Below, one piece after another: positions 27,717-37,154 of a stretch of 64,000 nt of DNA (the stretch's first letter is position 1; every line of letters begins with the position of its first letter). The notes below the pieces were generated by a model, which worked only from the letters and a program-made list of their open reading frames with translations, searched no databases and was not told the origin of the DNA. The position numbers and the translations under genes were made by a program. The stretch is from Pseudophaeobacter flagellatus (GTDB lineage: Bacteria > Pseudomonadota > Alphaproteobacteria > Rhodobacterales > Rhodobacteraceae), in contig NZ_JAJQRG010000001.1 in assembly GCF_021228235.1 (NCBI RefSeq), positions 62,001 through 126,000 on the forward strand, written 5' to 3'.

Positions 27717-28109
27717 GCCGGTCTCCTCATGCGCAAAGTGGCGGGCTGCAATTCAGCTGCCACTTTTTTCGGCAGTTCTGGCCTGGGGCTCTACAAAAAC
27801 CTGCAAAAATCAGGCCGGGAAAATCCAACTGCCTATTTTTTGGGTCTTGGGCGGGATGGATGCGCAAGTTTTGATCAATTCTGAGCATGGCATCGGGTTT
27901 CTCTGCCCTGCGCGTTGCTTCAAATGTCGCAATGCAGAAGCACTATAGAGGCCCGAGACGAGTGGATGCTCTGGATTGGGTGTGTGACGACCAGACGAAT
28001 TGCAGCTCTGAACGGTCGCCACACGGGTGCAACAAAGGTTGCGGGGACTGGGTACGGAAAGATGCGCATTGACGCAAGCACCCCCGACCCCCTCCGCCGG
28101 GAGATATAT
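27717..28109. other. Divergent regulatory region between ureD and urtA
   Basis: 393 bases without a gene. It holds the sigma-54-type element for ureD (27802-27817), several A/T tracts, and a small inverted repeat GCAAC-N4-GTTGC (28029-28042). I found no equally good promoter pointing at urtA. The urtA ribosome site is GGGAG, 6 bases before the ATG at 28110. Confidence 0.5.
27802..27817 (-). promoter_or_regulatory. Sigma-54 (RpoN) type promoter of the urease operon
   Basis: The minus strand reads CGGCCTGATTTTTGCA, with GG and GC elements at the exact -24/-12 spacing (10 bases between them). It matches 13 of 16 positions of the classical TGGCACGATTTTTGCA form. The predicted transcript start is about 75 bases before the ureD start. 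This fits nitrogen (NtrC-type) control. Confidence 0.6.
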
Positions 28110-29390
28110 ATGATCGATCTAAAAACCACATTGGCAGCCACCGCTGCTGTCGCCGCCCTGAGCGCACCGGCATTCGCCGGTGACTGTTCCATCAAGGTTG
28201 GCGTCCTGCATTCGTTATCCGGGACCATGGCGATTTCCGAGACCACGCTGAAAGATACCATGCTGATGCTGATCGACCAGCAGAACGCCGCCGGTGGAGT
28301 TTTGGGCTGTGAGCTGGAAGCGGTTGTTGTCGATCCGGCCTCTGACTGGCCGCTGTTTGCCGAAAAGGCGCGTGAATTGCTGACCGTACATGATGTCGAT
28401 GTGATCTTTGGCAACTGGACCAGCGTCAGCCGCAAATCGGTTCTGCCCGTGATCGAAGAGCTGAACGGCCTGCTGTTCTACCCGGTGCAGTATGAGGGCG
28501 AGGAAAGCTCCAAGAATGTGTTCTACACCGGTGCCTCACCCAATCAGCAGGCAATCCCGGCGACAGATTACTTCCTCGAAGAGCTGGGTGTTGAAAAATT
28601 CGCGCTGCTCGGCACCGATTATGTCTATCCCCGCACCACCAACAATATCCTGGAAAGCTACCTGCAGTCCAAGGGCATTGCGAGCGAAGATATCTTTGTG
28701 AACTACACCCCCTTTGGTCACTCTGACTGGTCCAAGATCGTGGCAGATGTTGTTGCCCTGGCCGCAGATGGCAAAAAGGTTGGGGTGATTTCCACCATCA
28801 ATGGCGATGCCAACATTGGTTTCTACAAGGAACTGGCCGCAGCGGGCATTTCCGCCGATGATATCCCTGTTGTCGCCTTCTCGGTTGGCGAAGAAGAACT
28901 CTCTGGTCTGGATACATCCAACCTGGTGGGCCATCTGGCGGCCTGGAACTACTTCCAATCGGCTGAAAGCGAAGCCAACACGGCGTTTATCGACGCCTGG
29001 AAAACCACCATGGGCGATGAGCGCGTCACCAATGACCCAATGGAAGCTCATTACATCGGCTTCAACATGTGGGTAAACGCGGTGGAAGCGGCAAAAACCG
29101 CTGATGTGGATGCGGTGCGCAGCGCCATGTATGGCCAGGAGTTCCCCAACCTGACCGGCGGCACCGCCGTGATGCTGCCCAACCACCACCTGGCCAAGCC
29201 GGTGCTGATTGGCGAAATTCAGGAAGACGGCCAGTTCGACATCATCAGCCAGACCACAGAAGTCCCCGGCGACGCCTGGACCGACTTCCTGCCCGAAAGT
29301 GCGGTCTTGATGTCCGATTGGAAAGACATTGGCTGCGGCATGTACAACACCGAAACCAAATCCTGCGTTCAGCTGAACTCTAACTACTGA
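28110..29390 (+). CDS. urtA: Urea ABC transporter substrate-binding protein
   Basis: Periplasmic urea-binding protein (about 426 aa). A signal peptide covers about 1-22 (ending APAFA). Family segments are IKVGVLHSLSGTMAISE, FGNWTSVSRKSVLPV, LFYPVQYEGEESS and YIGFNMWVNAVE. The ATG at 28110 follows GGGAG and gives a proper signal peptide. It lies opposite the urease operon, so imported urea is hydrolysed at once. A hairpin separates it from urtB. Confidence 0.95.
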   Translation: MIDLKTTLAATAAVAALSAPAFAGDCSIKVGVLHSLSGTMAISETTLKDTMLMLIDQQNAAGGVLGCELEAVVVDPASDWPLFAEKARELLTVHDVDVIFGNWTSVSRKSVLPVIEELNGLLFYPVQYEGEESSKNVFYTGASPNQQAIPATDYFLEELGVEKFALLGTDYVYPRTTNNILESYLQSKGIASEDIFVNYTPFGHSDWSKIVADVVALAADGKKVGVISTINGDANIGFYKELAAAGISADDIPVVAFSVGEEELSGLDTSNLVGHLAAWNYFQSAESEANTAFIDAWKTTMGDERVTNDPMEAHYIGFNMWVNAVEAAKTADVDAVRSAMYGQEFPNLTGGTAVMLPNHHLAKPVLIGEIQEDGQFDIISQTTEVPGDAWTDFLPESAVLMSDWKDIGCGMYNTETKSCVQLNSNY

Positions 29391-29398
29391 TCGTAACA

Positions 29399-29426
29399 GT
29401 CCCGCAGGGCCGTGTCTCTGCGGGAC
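29399..29426 (+). terminator. Intercistronic hairpin between urtA and urtB
   Basis: GTCCCGCAG (29399-29407) and CTGCGGGAC (29418-29426) form a perfect 9-bp stem, 8 bases after the urtA stop. Likely partial termination or 3'-end protection of urtA mRNA. Confidence 0.65.
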
Positions 29427-29444
29427 ATTGAAGGCACCAGTATC

Positions 29445-31439
29445 ATGAGAACTACCCTTTTGGCGGGCCTTCTGGTCCTTCTGTCGAGCCTTGCTGCCCT
29501 GTCGCAACAGGCCCAGACGCCTCTGGCCAACCCAGGCACCGCAGACCCAAGCCCCATGCAGGCGGTTTTGCAAGAGCAGGGGGCGCTGATCCTGAAAAGC
29601 TCTCGCAAGACCATTTCCCCGGCGATTGCGGCGCTGGCCGACAGCGGGTTGCCTGAGGCACAGGCCGTGCTGGAGGCCTGGCAGGTCAAGGCCCTGTGGA
29701 TGCGCATATCTGACGGAATGTTCTTTCGCGGCGAAAAGCTGGATAGCAAAAACTATCGCCTTTTTGATTTTGATACCGGGCAGGCGGTTGGTGATGTGGC
29801 CAAATCGGACCTGAAACAGATCAAACCCAACAGCGGCATTCGGGCGCTGATCGCCACCGCTCTGGTGCAATTCCAACTGAGCGACCCGGACCCCGCTCGG
29901 CGCGCTGATGCGCTGCTGGCTATTGAACGCGCGCCGGGGGCTGATCTGCTGGCCCCGCTGCGTGCCTCTATCGAAGGGGAGGTCGACCCTGTTCTGCAGG
30001 CGCGCAAGCGCCGTATCGCGCAGCTCCTGACCATCGCCTATGACAGTGACGTTCCGCGCAGGGTTGCGACGATTGAGCAGATGTCTGGGGATCTGGGGCT
30101 GGATTTGCGCGGCACGCTCAACCCCTTGGTGACGACAGGGTTGCAGGCCTTTGCGGGGCAGATCCCCGAAGGGCTGAATGTCGCGCGCAGGGTGGAACCG
30201 GGGGCGGGCGCGCTGTCGCAGGATGCGGCCTATGACATCCTGGTTGCGGCCAAACTGGCCCCGGCGCGTCTATCCAGCGATGAGATCCGCACGACGCTGG
30301 CTGCCCATATCGAGGGTGGCCGGGTCGGAGGTGTTCCGCTGGCGCAGTTAAACAAGGAAGACGCCCGTACACGCGCTTATGCTGCGTTGGTCAAGGCCGG
30401 ACAGGCCCCGGCGCTGGTCAGCGCTGCACAGATTTCCGCGCGCCTGAATGCACATGTTTTTGCCGAAATCTACGATGAACCCTCGGCGGTCATGACCCAT
30501 GCTGCGCAGGCGGCGCTCAAAACCATTGCCACTCAGGTGGCAGTTGGTCAGGCGGTAGATCTGACGCTGGATGCGCTGTCGCTGGCCTCGATCTATTTCC
30601 TCGCCGCCATTGGCCTTGCCATTACCTTTGGGGTGATGGGGGTGATCAATATGGCCCATGGGGAATTCATCATGATGGGGGCCTATACTGGATATGTGGT
30701 GCAGCAGGTCATCCCCAACCATACGGTGTCGATCCTGGTGGCGGTGCCCCTGGCCTTTGCGGTGACATTTGCCGCCGGGGTGGCGATGGAGCGGCTGGTC
30801 ATTCGCTGGCTGTATAACCGCCCGCTGGAAACCCTGCTGGCCACCTTTGGCATCTCGATTGCGCTGCAACAGCTGGCCAAGAACATCTTTGGCACCCAGG
30901 CGCGTCCGCTGACCGCGCCGGGCTGGCTGGATGGGGCTTGGATCATCAATGATGTGGTGTCGATCAGCTATATCCGCATCGCGATCTTCATGCTGGCTTT
31001 GATCTTTCTGGGTGTGTTCCTGTTCATCATGCGCCGCACCCGGCTGGGGCTGGAAACCCGTGCAGTGACGCAGAACCGCGGCATGGCCGCGTCAATGGGG
31101 ATCAACCCGGAGCGGGTCAATATGCTGACCTTTGGTCTGGGGTCGGGCATCGCGGGGATTGCCGGCGTCGCCATCGGGCTGTTTGCCAAGGTGACCTCGG
31201 AACTGGGCTCGGACTACATCGTCCAGAGCTTCATGACCGTGGTTGTCGGCGGGGTTGGCAATATCTGGGGCACCCTTGCTGGGGCTACCATGATTGGCTT
31301 TTTCCAAAAAGGCGTCGAGTGGCTGAACCCGTCGAACACCCTGGCGGCGCAGACCTATATGATCGTCTTTATCATCGTCTTCATTCAATTTCGCCCACGA
31401 GGGATTATCGCTCTCAAAGGCCGGGCGGCAGGAGACTGA
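29445..31439 (+). CDS. urtB: Urea ABC transporter permease UrtB with long periplasmic N-terminus
   Basis: Permease of the LivH class (about 664 aa). It has a signal peptide (about 1-22), then a large predicted periplasmic region (about 23-370) and a membrane part with about eight helices starting near LASIYFLAAIGLAITFGVMGVINMAHGEF. The long N-terminal part is usual for UrtB proteins of this group. It starts at 29445, 18 bases after the hairpin, and is spaced 4 bases from urtC. Confidence 0.93.
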   Translation: MRTTLLAGLLVLLSSLAALSQQAQTPLANPGTADPSPMQAVLQEQGALILKSSRKTISPAIAALADSGLPEAQAVLEAWQVKALWMRISDGMFFRGEKLDSKNYRLFDFDTGQAVGDVAKSDLKQIKPNSGIRALIATALVQFQLSDPDPARRADALLAIERAPGADLLAPLRASIEGEVDPVLQARKRRIAQLLTIAYDSDVPRRVATIEQMSGDLGLDLRGTLNPLVTTGLQAFAGQIPEGLNVARRVEPGAGALSQDAAYDILVAAKLAPARLSSDEIRTTLAAHIEGGRVGGVPLAQLNKEDARTRAYAALVKAGQAPALVSAAQISARLNAHVFAEIYDEPSAVMTHAAQAALKTIATQVAVGQAVDLTLDALSLASIYFLAAIGLAITFGVMGVINMAHGEFIMMGAYTGYVVQQVIPNHTVSILVAVPLAFAVTFAAGVAMERLVIRWLYNRPLETLLATFGISIALQQLAKNIFGTQARPLTAPGWLDGAWIINDVVSISYIRIAIFMLALIFLGVFLFIMRRTRLGLETRAVTQNRGMAASMGINPERVNMLTFGLGSGIAGIAGVAIGLFAKVTSELGSDYIVQSFMTVVVGGVGNIWGTLAGATMIGFFQKGVEWLNPSNTLAAQTYMIVFIIVFIQFRPRGIIALKGRAAGD

Positions 31440-31443
31440 ACCC

Positions 31444-32676
31444 ATGTCCGACACATTCCTCAAACGAAACCCGTCGACGCTGGTGTTTCTGGCTGTGCTG
31501 GCGCTGTTCGTGCTGGGCGTGACCCTGTTGGCCGATGGCGCCGGGGCCGGGGTGATCTCGACCAGCTTTGTCAAAACACTGGGCAAGACGCTGTGCCTGG
31601 CGCTGGTGGCGCTGGCGATGGATCTGGTCTGGGGCTACACGGGCATCCTGTCGCTGGGCCATTTCGCCTTTTTTGGCCTGGGCGGCTATATGATCGGCAT
31701 GTGGCTGATGTATGCCCGCACCCAGGCGATTGTTGTCTCGTCACTGTCTGAGGCACCGATCCCCGCCACCGAGAGCGAAATTGTCGATGCCATTGGCAAT
31801 CAGATCTTTGGCGTGGTGGGATCAAGCGAGTTTCCCCTTGTCTGGATGTTCGCCGACAGTCTGCTGATGCAGCTCGTGCTGGTGGTGGCGGTGCCGGGGC
31901 TGTTGGCGCTGGTCTTTGGCTGGCTGGCGTTCCGCTCGCGGGTGACCGGCGTTTACCTGTCGATCCTGACGCAGGCGATGACATTGGGGCTGGCGCTCTA
32001 TCTGTTTCAGAATGACAGTGGGTTGCGGGGCAACAACGGGCTGTCGGGGCTGCAAAACCTGCCGGGGCTGGATCACGTGCCACAGGCGACCCTGTCGATC
32101 TGGTTCTTCTGGGCCTCGGGGCTGGCGCTGGCGCTGGGCTATCTGTTTGCGGCCTGGATTGTGTCGGGCAAGTTTGGATCCGTGCTGCGTGGCATTCGCG
32201 ACAACGAGGCCCGCGTGCGCTTTCTTGGCTATTCAGTTGAAGGCTACAAACTGTTCATCTTTACCGTCACGGCGATTATCGCAGGTATTGCAGGGGCGCT
32301 GTATTATCCGCAGGCGGGTATCATCAACCCGGCGGAAATTGCCCCGGTGGCCTCGATCTATCTGGCGGTCTGGGTCGCCATTGGTGGCCGAGGGCGGCTT
32401 TATGGTGCGGTGATTGGCGCGGTCTTTGTCAGCCTGGTGTCGTCGTGGTTTACCGGCGGGCAGGCGCCGGATGTAAACCTTGGCTTTTATACCCTGAAAT
32501 GGGTGGATTGGTGGCTGATCGTACTGGGGCTCAGCTTTGTCCTGGTGACGCTCTTTGCGCCGCGCGGCATTGGTGGCCTGGTGGATCTGTGGAGCGACCG
32601 CCGCCAGCCCGACCGCCACGGTGCGGATCTGGGACCGGGCGTCGGCGCCCTGCGCGAAAAGGAGGCGGAGCAATGA
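31444..32676 (+). CDS. urtC: Urea ABC transporter permease UrtC
   Basis: LivM-class permease (410 aa) with about ten helices. It contains ALAMDLVWGYTGILSLGHFAFFGLG, the cytoplasmic coupling segment LRGIRDNEARVRFLGY and GGRGRLYGAVIGAVFV. A hydrophilic C-terminal tail ends in EKEAEQ. It overlaps urtD by 4 bases. Confidence 0.94.
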   Translation: MSDTFLKRNPSTLVFLAVLALFVLGVTLLADGAGAGVISTSFVKTLGKTLCLALVALAMDLVWGYTGILSLGHFAFFGLGGYMIGMWLMYARTQAIVVSSLSEAPIPATESEIVDAIGNQIFGVVGSSEFPLVWMFADSLLMQLVLVVAVPGLLALVFGWLAFRSRVTGVYLSILTQAMTLGLALYLFQNDSGLRGNNGLSGLQNLPGLDHVPQATLSIWFFWASGLALALGYLFAAWIVSGKFGSVLRGIRDNEARVRFLGYSVEGYKLFIFTVTAIIAGIAGALYYPQAGIINPAEIAPVASIYLAVWVAIGGRGRLYGAVIGAVFVSLVSSWFTGGQAPDVNLGFYTLKWVDWWLIVLGLSFVLVTLFAPRGIGGLVDLWSDRRQPDRHGADLGPGVGALREKEAEQ

Positions 32677-33413
32677 GCATGCTTCTGGAAGTCTCTGGCG
32701 TGTCGGTCAGCTTTGATGGGTTCAAGGCGATCAACAACCTCAGCTTTGCCATTGGCGCGGCGGAAATGCGCGCAATCATTGGCCCCAACGGCGCGGGCAA
32801 GACCACCTTTATGGATATCGTCACCGGCAAGACAAAACCGGACGCGGGCCGGGTGATCTGGGGCGAACGAAATATTTCGCTCTTGGGCATGAGCGAAGCG
32901 CGCATCGCCCGCGAAGGGGTCGGGCGCAAGTTTCAGAAACCCACGGTGTTTGAGGACCAGACGGTGCTGGAAAACCTGCTGATGGCCTTGCGCGCGCCGC
33001 GTGGGCCGCTGGCGGTGATGTTCTACCGGCCCAGCCCGGTTGATCTGACGCGGGTGGAAGAACTGGCCAGTGAAATTGGCCTCCTGGAGGCCTTGCAGCG
33101 CAAATCCGGCGAGCTGAGCCATGGCCAGAAACAGTGGCTGGAAATCGGCATGCTACTGGCACAAGAGCCGCGTTTGTTGCTGGTGGATGAACCCGCAGCT
33201 GGCATGACCCCGGCCGAACGCGAGCATACCACCGCCATTCTGGTCGAGGCCGCCAAGACCCGCGCGGTTGTGGTGGTGGAACATGACATGGAATTTGTCC
33301 GGCGGCTGGACTGCCGCGTGACGGTGCTGCACGAAGGGGCTGTTCTGGCTGAAGGCTCTCTGGATCACGTGACCGCAAACAGCCAGGTCATTGACGTTTA
33401 TCTGGGGCGCTGA
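32673..33413 (+). CDS. urtD: Urea ABC transporter ATP-binding protein UrtD
   Basis: LivG-class ATPase (246 aa). Walker A is GPNGAGKTT, the Q-loop KFQKPTVFEDQTVLEN, the signature LSHGQKQWLEI (the LSHGQ form typical of UrtD), Walker B LLLVDEPAAGM and the switch His lies in VEHDMEFV. The ATG at 32673 overlaps the urtC stop. A longer frame to 32445 lies inside urtC. Confidence 0.94.
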   Translation: MSMLLEVSGVSVSFDGFKAINNLSFAIGAAEMRAIIGPNGAGKTTFMDIVTGKTKPDAGRVIWGERNISLLGMSEARIAREGVGRKFQKPTVFEDQTVLENLLMALRAPRGPLAVMFYRPSPVDLTRVEELASEIGLLEALQRKSGELSHGQKQWLEIGMLLAQEPRLLLVDEPAAGMTPAEREHTTAILVEAAKTRAVVVVEHDMEFVRRLDCRVTVLHEGAVLAEGSLDHVTANSQVIDVYLGR

Positions 33414-33416
33414 CAG

Positions 33417-34112
33417 ATGCTGACACTTGAAGATTTCACCCTGCACTATGGTCACTCGCAAATCCTGCATGGGGTGTCCCTGTCGGCGCAGGCGGGGGCG
33501 GTGACCTGTGTGATGGGCACCAATGGCGTGGGCAAGACGAGCCTGATCCGGGCGATCTGCGGCCAGCATCTGCGCTCGGGTGGGCGCATGGTTCTGGATG
33601 GCGAAGACCTGCCTGCGCTGCCGGCGCATAAGCTGGCGCAAAAAGGCGTCGCAGTGGTGCCGCAGGGGCGCGAGATCTTTCCGCAACTGACCGTGCGCGA
33701 AAACATGGAAACCGGCTTTTCCTGCCTGGCCAAATCCGAACATCATATCCCGGATGAGGTGTTTGACCTGTTCCCGGTCCTGAAGGATTTCATCGATCGG
33801 CGTGGCGGCGATTTGTCGGGCGGGCAACAGCAGCAGCTGGCCATTGCGCGGGCGCTGATCACCCGACCCAAATTGCTGCTGCTGGACGAACCCACCGAAG
33901 GCATCCAGCCCAATGTAATTCAGCAGATCGGCGAGGTCATCCGCCTGCTGCGTGGCCGTGGCGAGATGGCGATTGTGCTGGTCGAACAGTATTTCGATTT
34001 TGCCTATGATCTTGCGGACCACATCGTTGTGTTGCGCCGCGGCGAGGTGATCTTTGACGGTGCCAGGGCTGATAGTCCGCGCGCCGAAGTGCTGCCGCTG
34101 GTCTCGGTCTAG
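33417..34112 (+). CDS. urtE: Urea ABC transporter ATP-binding protein UrtE
   Basis: LivF-class ATPase (231 aa). Walker A is GTNGVGKTS, the signature LSGGQQQQLAI and Walker B LLLDEPTEGIQPN. It pairs with UrtD on the UrtBC channel. It ends at 34112, and a rho-independent terminator lies 120 bases downstream. Confidence 0.94.
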   Translation: MLTLEDFTLHYGHSQILHGVSLSAQAGAVTCVMGTNGVGKTSLIRAICGQHLRSGGRMVLDGEDLPALPAHKLAQKGVAVVPQGREIFPQLTVRENMETGFSCLAKSEHHIPDEVFDLFPVLKDFIDRRGGDLSGGQQQQLAIARALITRPKLLLLDEPTEGIQPNVIQQIGEVIRLLRGRGEMAIVLVEQYFDFAYDLADHIVVLRRGEVIFDGARADSPRAEVLPLVSV

Positions 34113-34232
34113 GACCATCTTTGGCGGCACGGCCCTGGGCGTCGCAGGGTAAACTTGGGCATGTGAAAGCGCGCTGCTAGCGGGCCGGGCGGTGCTGCAG
34201 TTTGGGGTGCCTTGTTGAAAATGACCATATTA

Positions 34233-34272
34233 CAGCGGCTTGCAGGCATTCTGCGCGCCGCTGTTTTTGTTT
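34233..34272 (+). terminator. Rho-independent terminator of the urt operon
   Basis: CAGCGGC (34233-34239) pairs with GCCGCTG (34257-34263), with an inner GCAG/CTGC stem, followed by TTTTTGTTT. This is the clearest intrinsic terminator in the window. Confidence 0.75.
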
Positions 34273-34410
34273 GTGCGTGGATCGGTATCCGCTCTATTCC
34301 TGATTTGCATGGGCAATTTGAAATTGGCATTGGCCGCTGGTCGGCACGATGCATTAGGTAGCTTGCACAGATGTAAAGGGGGCCACCAAGGTTCCCGACA
34401 AGGAGGGAAA

Positions 34411-35967
34411 ATGAATAATTTTATCCGCATCGCTGCGGCTGGCGTGATGTCGCTCACCTTTGGTGCAGTGGCGCAGGCCGAAGTCACGGTGAAGGTTGCC
34501 TATGACGCCGACCCGGTGTCTTTGGACCCGCATGAGCAACTGTCCGGCGGCACGTTGCAGTTTTCGCATATGGCCTTTGACCCGCTGGTCCGTTGGACCC
34601 AGGATCTTCAGTTTGAACCCCGCCTAGCGACCAGCTGGGAACAGATCGACGAGACCACCACCCGTTTCCATCTGCGCGAAGGTGTGAGCTTCCATTCGGG
34701 CAACCCGCTGACTGCGGCCGATGTCGACTGGACCTTTGATCGCCTGAAAGAAAGCCCTGATTTCAAGGGGATCTTCAGCCTGTTCACGGATGTGAAGGTG
34801 GTTGACGATCACACCTTTGATCTGATCACCTCGGAACCCTATCCGCTGGTGCTGCACACGGCGACCTATATCTTCCCGATGGACAGCCAGTTTTACTCCG
34901 GCACCACCGAAGACGGCAAGGACCGCGCCGAGCTGGTCAAGCACGGCGACAGCTTTGCCTCGCGCAATGTCTCTGGCACCGGCCCCTTTGTTGTGACCGA
35001 GCGTGAGCAGGGCGTGAAAATGGTCTTTGACCGTTTTGATGGCTACTGGGACACCGAAACTGCCGGGAACGTTGACCAGATCATCCTGACCCCGATCAAG
35101 GAAAGCCCCACCCGTGTGGCGGCGCTGTTGTCCGGTGACGTTGATTTCATCGCCCCCGTGCCCCCCACCGATCTGGCCCGCGTCGAAGAAAACGAAGGCA
35201 CCAATCTGATCACCATGCCCGGCACCCGGATCATCACTTTCCAGATGAACCAGAACCGTGTCGAAGCGCTGAAAGATGCCCGCGTCCGCAAGGCCATCGA
35301 CTATGCTGTCAATAATGCCGGTATCGTAGATCGTATCATGCGTGGTTTTGGCACCGTTGGCGCCCAGGCAAGCCCGGCTGGCTATCTTGGTCACAACGCT
35401 GATCTGGCCCCGCGTTTTGACGTTGCAAAAGCCAAGGAACTGATGGCTGAAGCAGGCTATGCCGACGGGTTTGAACTGACCATGATGGCACCAAACAATC
35501 GCTATGTGAACGATGACAAAATCGCTCAGGCGGTTGCCTCGATGCTGGCAAAAATCAACATCAAAGTTGACCTGCAAACCATGCCAAAGGCCCAGTACTG
35601 GCCCGCCTTTGACGAGCGCGCAGCAGACATGATGATGATCGGCTGGCACTCGGATACCGAAGACTCGGCAAACTTCCACCAGTTCCTGAGCCACTGCCCA
35701 GATGAGGCAACCGGCAATGGTCAGTATAACTCGGGCAATTTCTGCAACCCAGAAGCTGATAAACTGATGGCCCAGGCCAATGCGGAAACCGATGTCGACA
35801 AGCGCGCAGCCCTGCTGACGCAGATGGAAACCATCCTCTATAACGAGGCGGCTTTCATCCCGCTGCATTGGCAGAACCTGGCTTGGGGTGCCCGCAAAGG
35901 TGTCCACGCTGAAGCCATCGTGAACGCGCTGAACTTCCCTTACTTCGGTGACCTCGTCGTCGACTAA
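34411..35967 (+). CDS. Peptide/opine-type ABC transporter substrate-binding protein (family 5)
   Basis: Periplasmic binding protein (518 aa) of the DppA/OppA class. A signal peptide covers about 1-22 (ending VAQA). The mature domain has DADPVSLDPHEQ, REGVSFHSGNPLTAADV and FHQFLSHCP. AGGAGG lies just before the ATG at 34411. An upstream in-frame ATG would add a non-conserved leader. First gene of a five-gene importer operon. The ligand may be dipeptides or other small peptides and cannot be fixed from sequence. Confidence 0.88.
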   Translation: MNNFIRIAAAGVMSLTFGAVAQAEVTVKVAYDADPVSLDPHEQLSGGTLQFSHMAFDPLVRWTQDLQFEPRLATSWEQIDETTTRFHLREGVSFHSGNPLTAADVDWTFDRLKESPDFKGIFSLFTDVKVVDDHTFDLITSEPYPLVLHTATYIFPMDSQFYSGTTEDGKDRAELVKHGDSFASRNVSGTGPFVVTEREQGVKMVFDRFDGYWDTETAGNVDQIILTPIKESPTRVAALLSGDVDFIAPVPPTDLARVEENEGTNLITMPGTRIITFQMNQNRVEALKDARVRKAIDYAVNNAGIVDRIMRGFGTVGAQASPAGYLGHNADLAPRFDVAKAKELMAEAGYADGFELTMMAPNNRYVNDDKIAQAVASMLAKINIKVDLQTMPKAQYWPAFDERAADMMMIGWHSDTEDSANFHQFLSHCPDEATGNGQYNSGNFCNPEADKLMAQANAETDVDKRAALLTQMETILYNEAAFIPLHWQNLAWGARKGVHAEAIVNALNFPYFGDLVVD

Positions 35968-35986
35968 GGGGGCGTCCTCGCTTGCG

Positions 35987-36018
35987 GCCGGAGCGGGTCA
36001 TGTTTGACCCGCTCCGGC
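35987..36018 (+). terminator. Hairpin terminator after the peptide-binding protein gene
   Basis: GCCGGAGCGGGTCA (35987-36000) and its exact complement (36005-36018) form a 14-bp stem with the loop TGTT, followed by TCTTCTTTTC. Permease expression probably needs readthrough, leaving the binding protein in excess. Confidence 0.75.
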
Positions 36019-36173
36019 TCTTCTTTTCTGCAAAGCCTTGATGGGTGTGCTTCCCGCGCTGGGGAGGGCAGATCCGGCACCCGCCAAGAACCGTTGCTGA
36101 AATCGGCCGCAGGCCATCTCTCTATTCTCTACTCCCCCAGGCCCATTTACTTGCCCCAGGAAGGTGTAAAAGC

Positions 36174-37154
36174 ATGTTTGCTTACCTTGTGAAACGCGTG
36201 TTTCAAGCGATCGCGGTGATGTTCGTTATCTCGCTGATCGGTTTTGCCATTCAGGACAATCTCGGCGATCCGCTGCGCGAGCTTGTCGGACAATCCGTCA
36301 GCGAAGAAGTCAGACAGGAGCTGCGCGATGAACTGGGGCTGAATGACAGCTTTGTCACCCAGTATCTGCGCTTTGCGGGCAATGCCCTGCAGGGGGATCT
36401 GGGCACCAGCTATTTCTTCAAAGAACCCGCGCTGGATGTGATCCTGAAGAAACTGCCCGCTACGATGGAGCTGGTCTTTGGTGCCACCATCATCATTATC
36501 GGCCTGTCGATCCCGGTGGGCGTTTATACCGCCATCTATCCCAACACGATCCTGAGTCGCCTGGTCATGGGGATTTCTATCATTGGGATTTCGGTGCCAG
36601 TATTCCTGACCGCAATCCTGATGATCTTTGTCTTTTCCGTTGAATATGGCTGGTTCCCCTCTTACGGGCGCGGCGATTTGGTGCATGTTTTTGGCCCCTG
36701 GGAGACCAATTTTGCCACGGTTGACGGCTGGATGCATATCATGCTGCCTTCCATCGCGCTGGCCTCGATCATGCTGCCGCTGTTTGTCCGTCTGATCCGG
36801 GCCGAAATGATGGAAGTGCTGCAGAGCGAATATGTCAAATATGCCAAGGCCAAGGGCATCCGGCCCTGGCGGATCTATTTTGTTCACGCGCTGAAGAACA
36901 CGCTTTTGCCGGTGATCACCGTGGGTGGGGTGCAGATCGGCACCATGGTGGCCTATACCATCCTGACCGAAACGGTGTTCCAGTGGCCGGGCATGGGCTT
37001 TATGTTCCTGGAGGCTGTGAACCGCGTCGATACCCCATTGATCGTGGCCTATCTGATCGTGGTCGGCTTTATCTTTGTTGTCACCAATACAATCGTTGAC
37101 CTGATCTACGGGCTGGTCAATCCCACCGTCAATCTTGCGAGGATGGGCGCATGA
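36174..37154 (+). CDS. dppB: Peptide ABC transporter permease (DppB type)
   Basis: Inner-membrane permease (326 aa) with about six helices. The N-terminus MFAYLVKRVFQAIAVMFVIS is typical of DppB. The coupling loop reads YVKYAKAKGIRPWRIYFVHALKN. The start at 36174 follows AGGAAGG. It overlaps the next permease by 4 bases. The symbol reflects the family and not a proven dipeptide substrate. Confidence 0.88.
   Translation: MFAYLVKRVFQAIAVMFVISLIGFAIQDNLGDPLRELVGQSVSEEVRQELRDELGLNDSFVTQYLRFAGNALQGDLGTSYFFKEPALDVILKKLPATMELVFGATIIIIGLSIPVGVYTAIYPNTILSRLVMGISIIGISVPVFLTAILMIFVFSVEYGWFPSYGRGDLVHVFGPWETNFATVDGWMHIMLPSIALASIMLPLFVRLIRAEMMEVLQSEYVKYAKAKGIRPWRIYFVHALKNTLLPVITVGGVQIGTMVAYTILTETVFQWPGMGFMFLEAVNRVDTPLIVAYLIVVGFIFVVTNTIVDLIYGLVNPTVNLARMGA

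Noticed and set aside
28536-29876. Long minus-strand open frame across urtA and the start of urtB
   Set aside because: It covers two well-supported genes in the opposite direction and shows no protein family features.
34624-35907. Long minus-strand open frame inside the peptide-binding protein gene
   Set aside because: Antisense shadow of a recognised binding protein.
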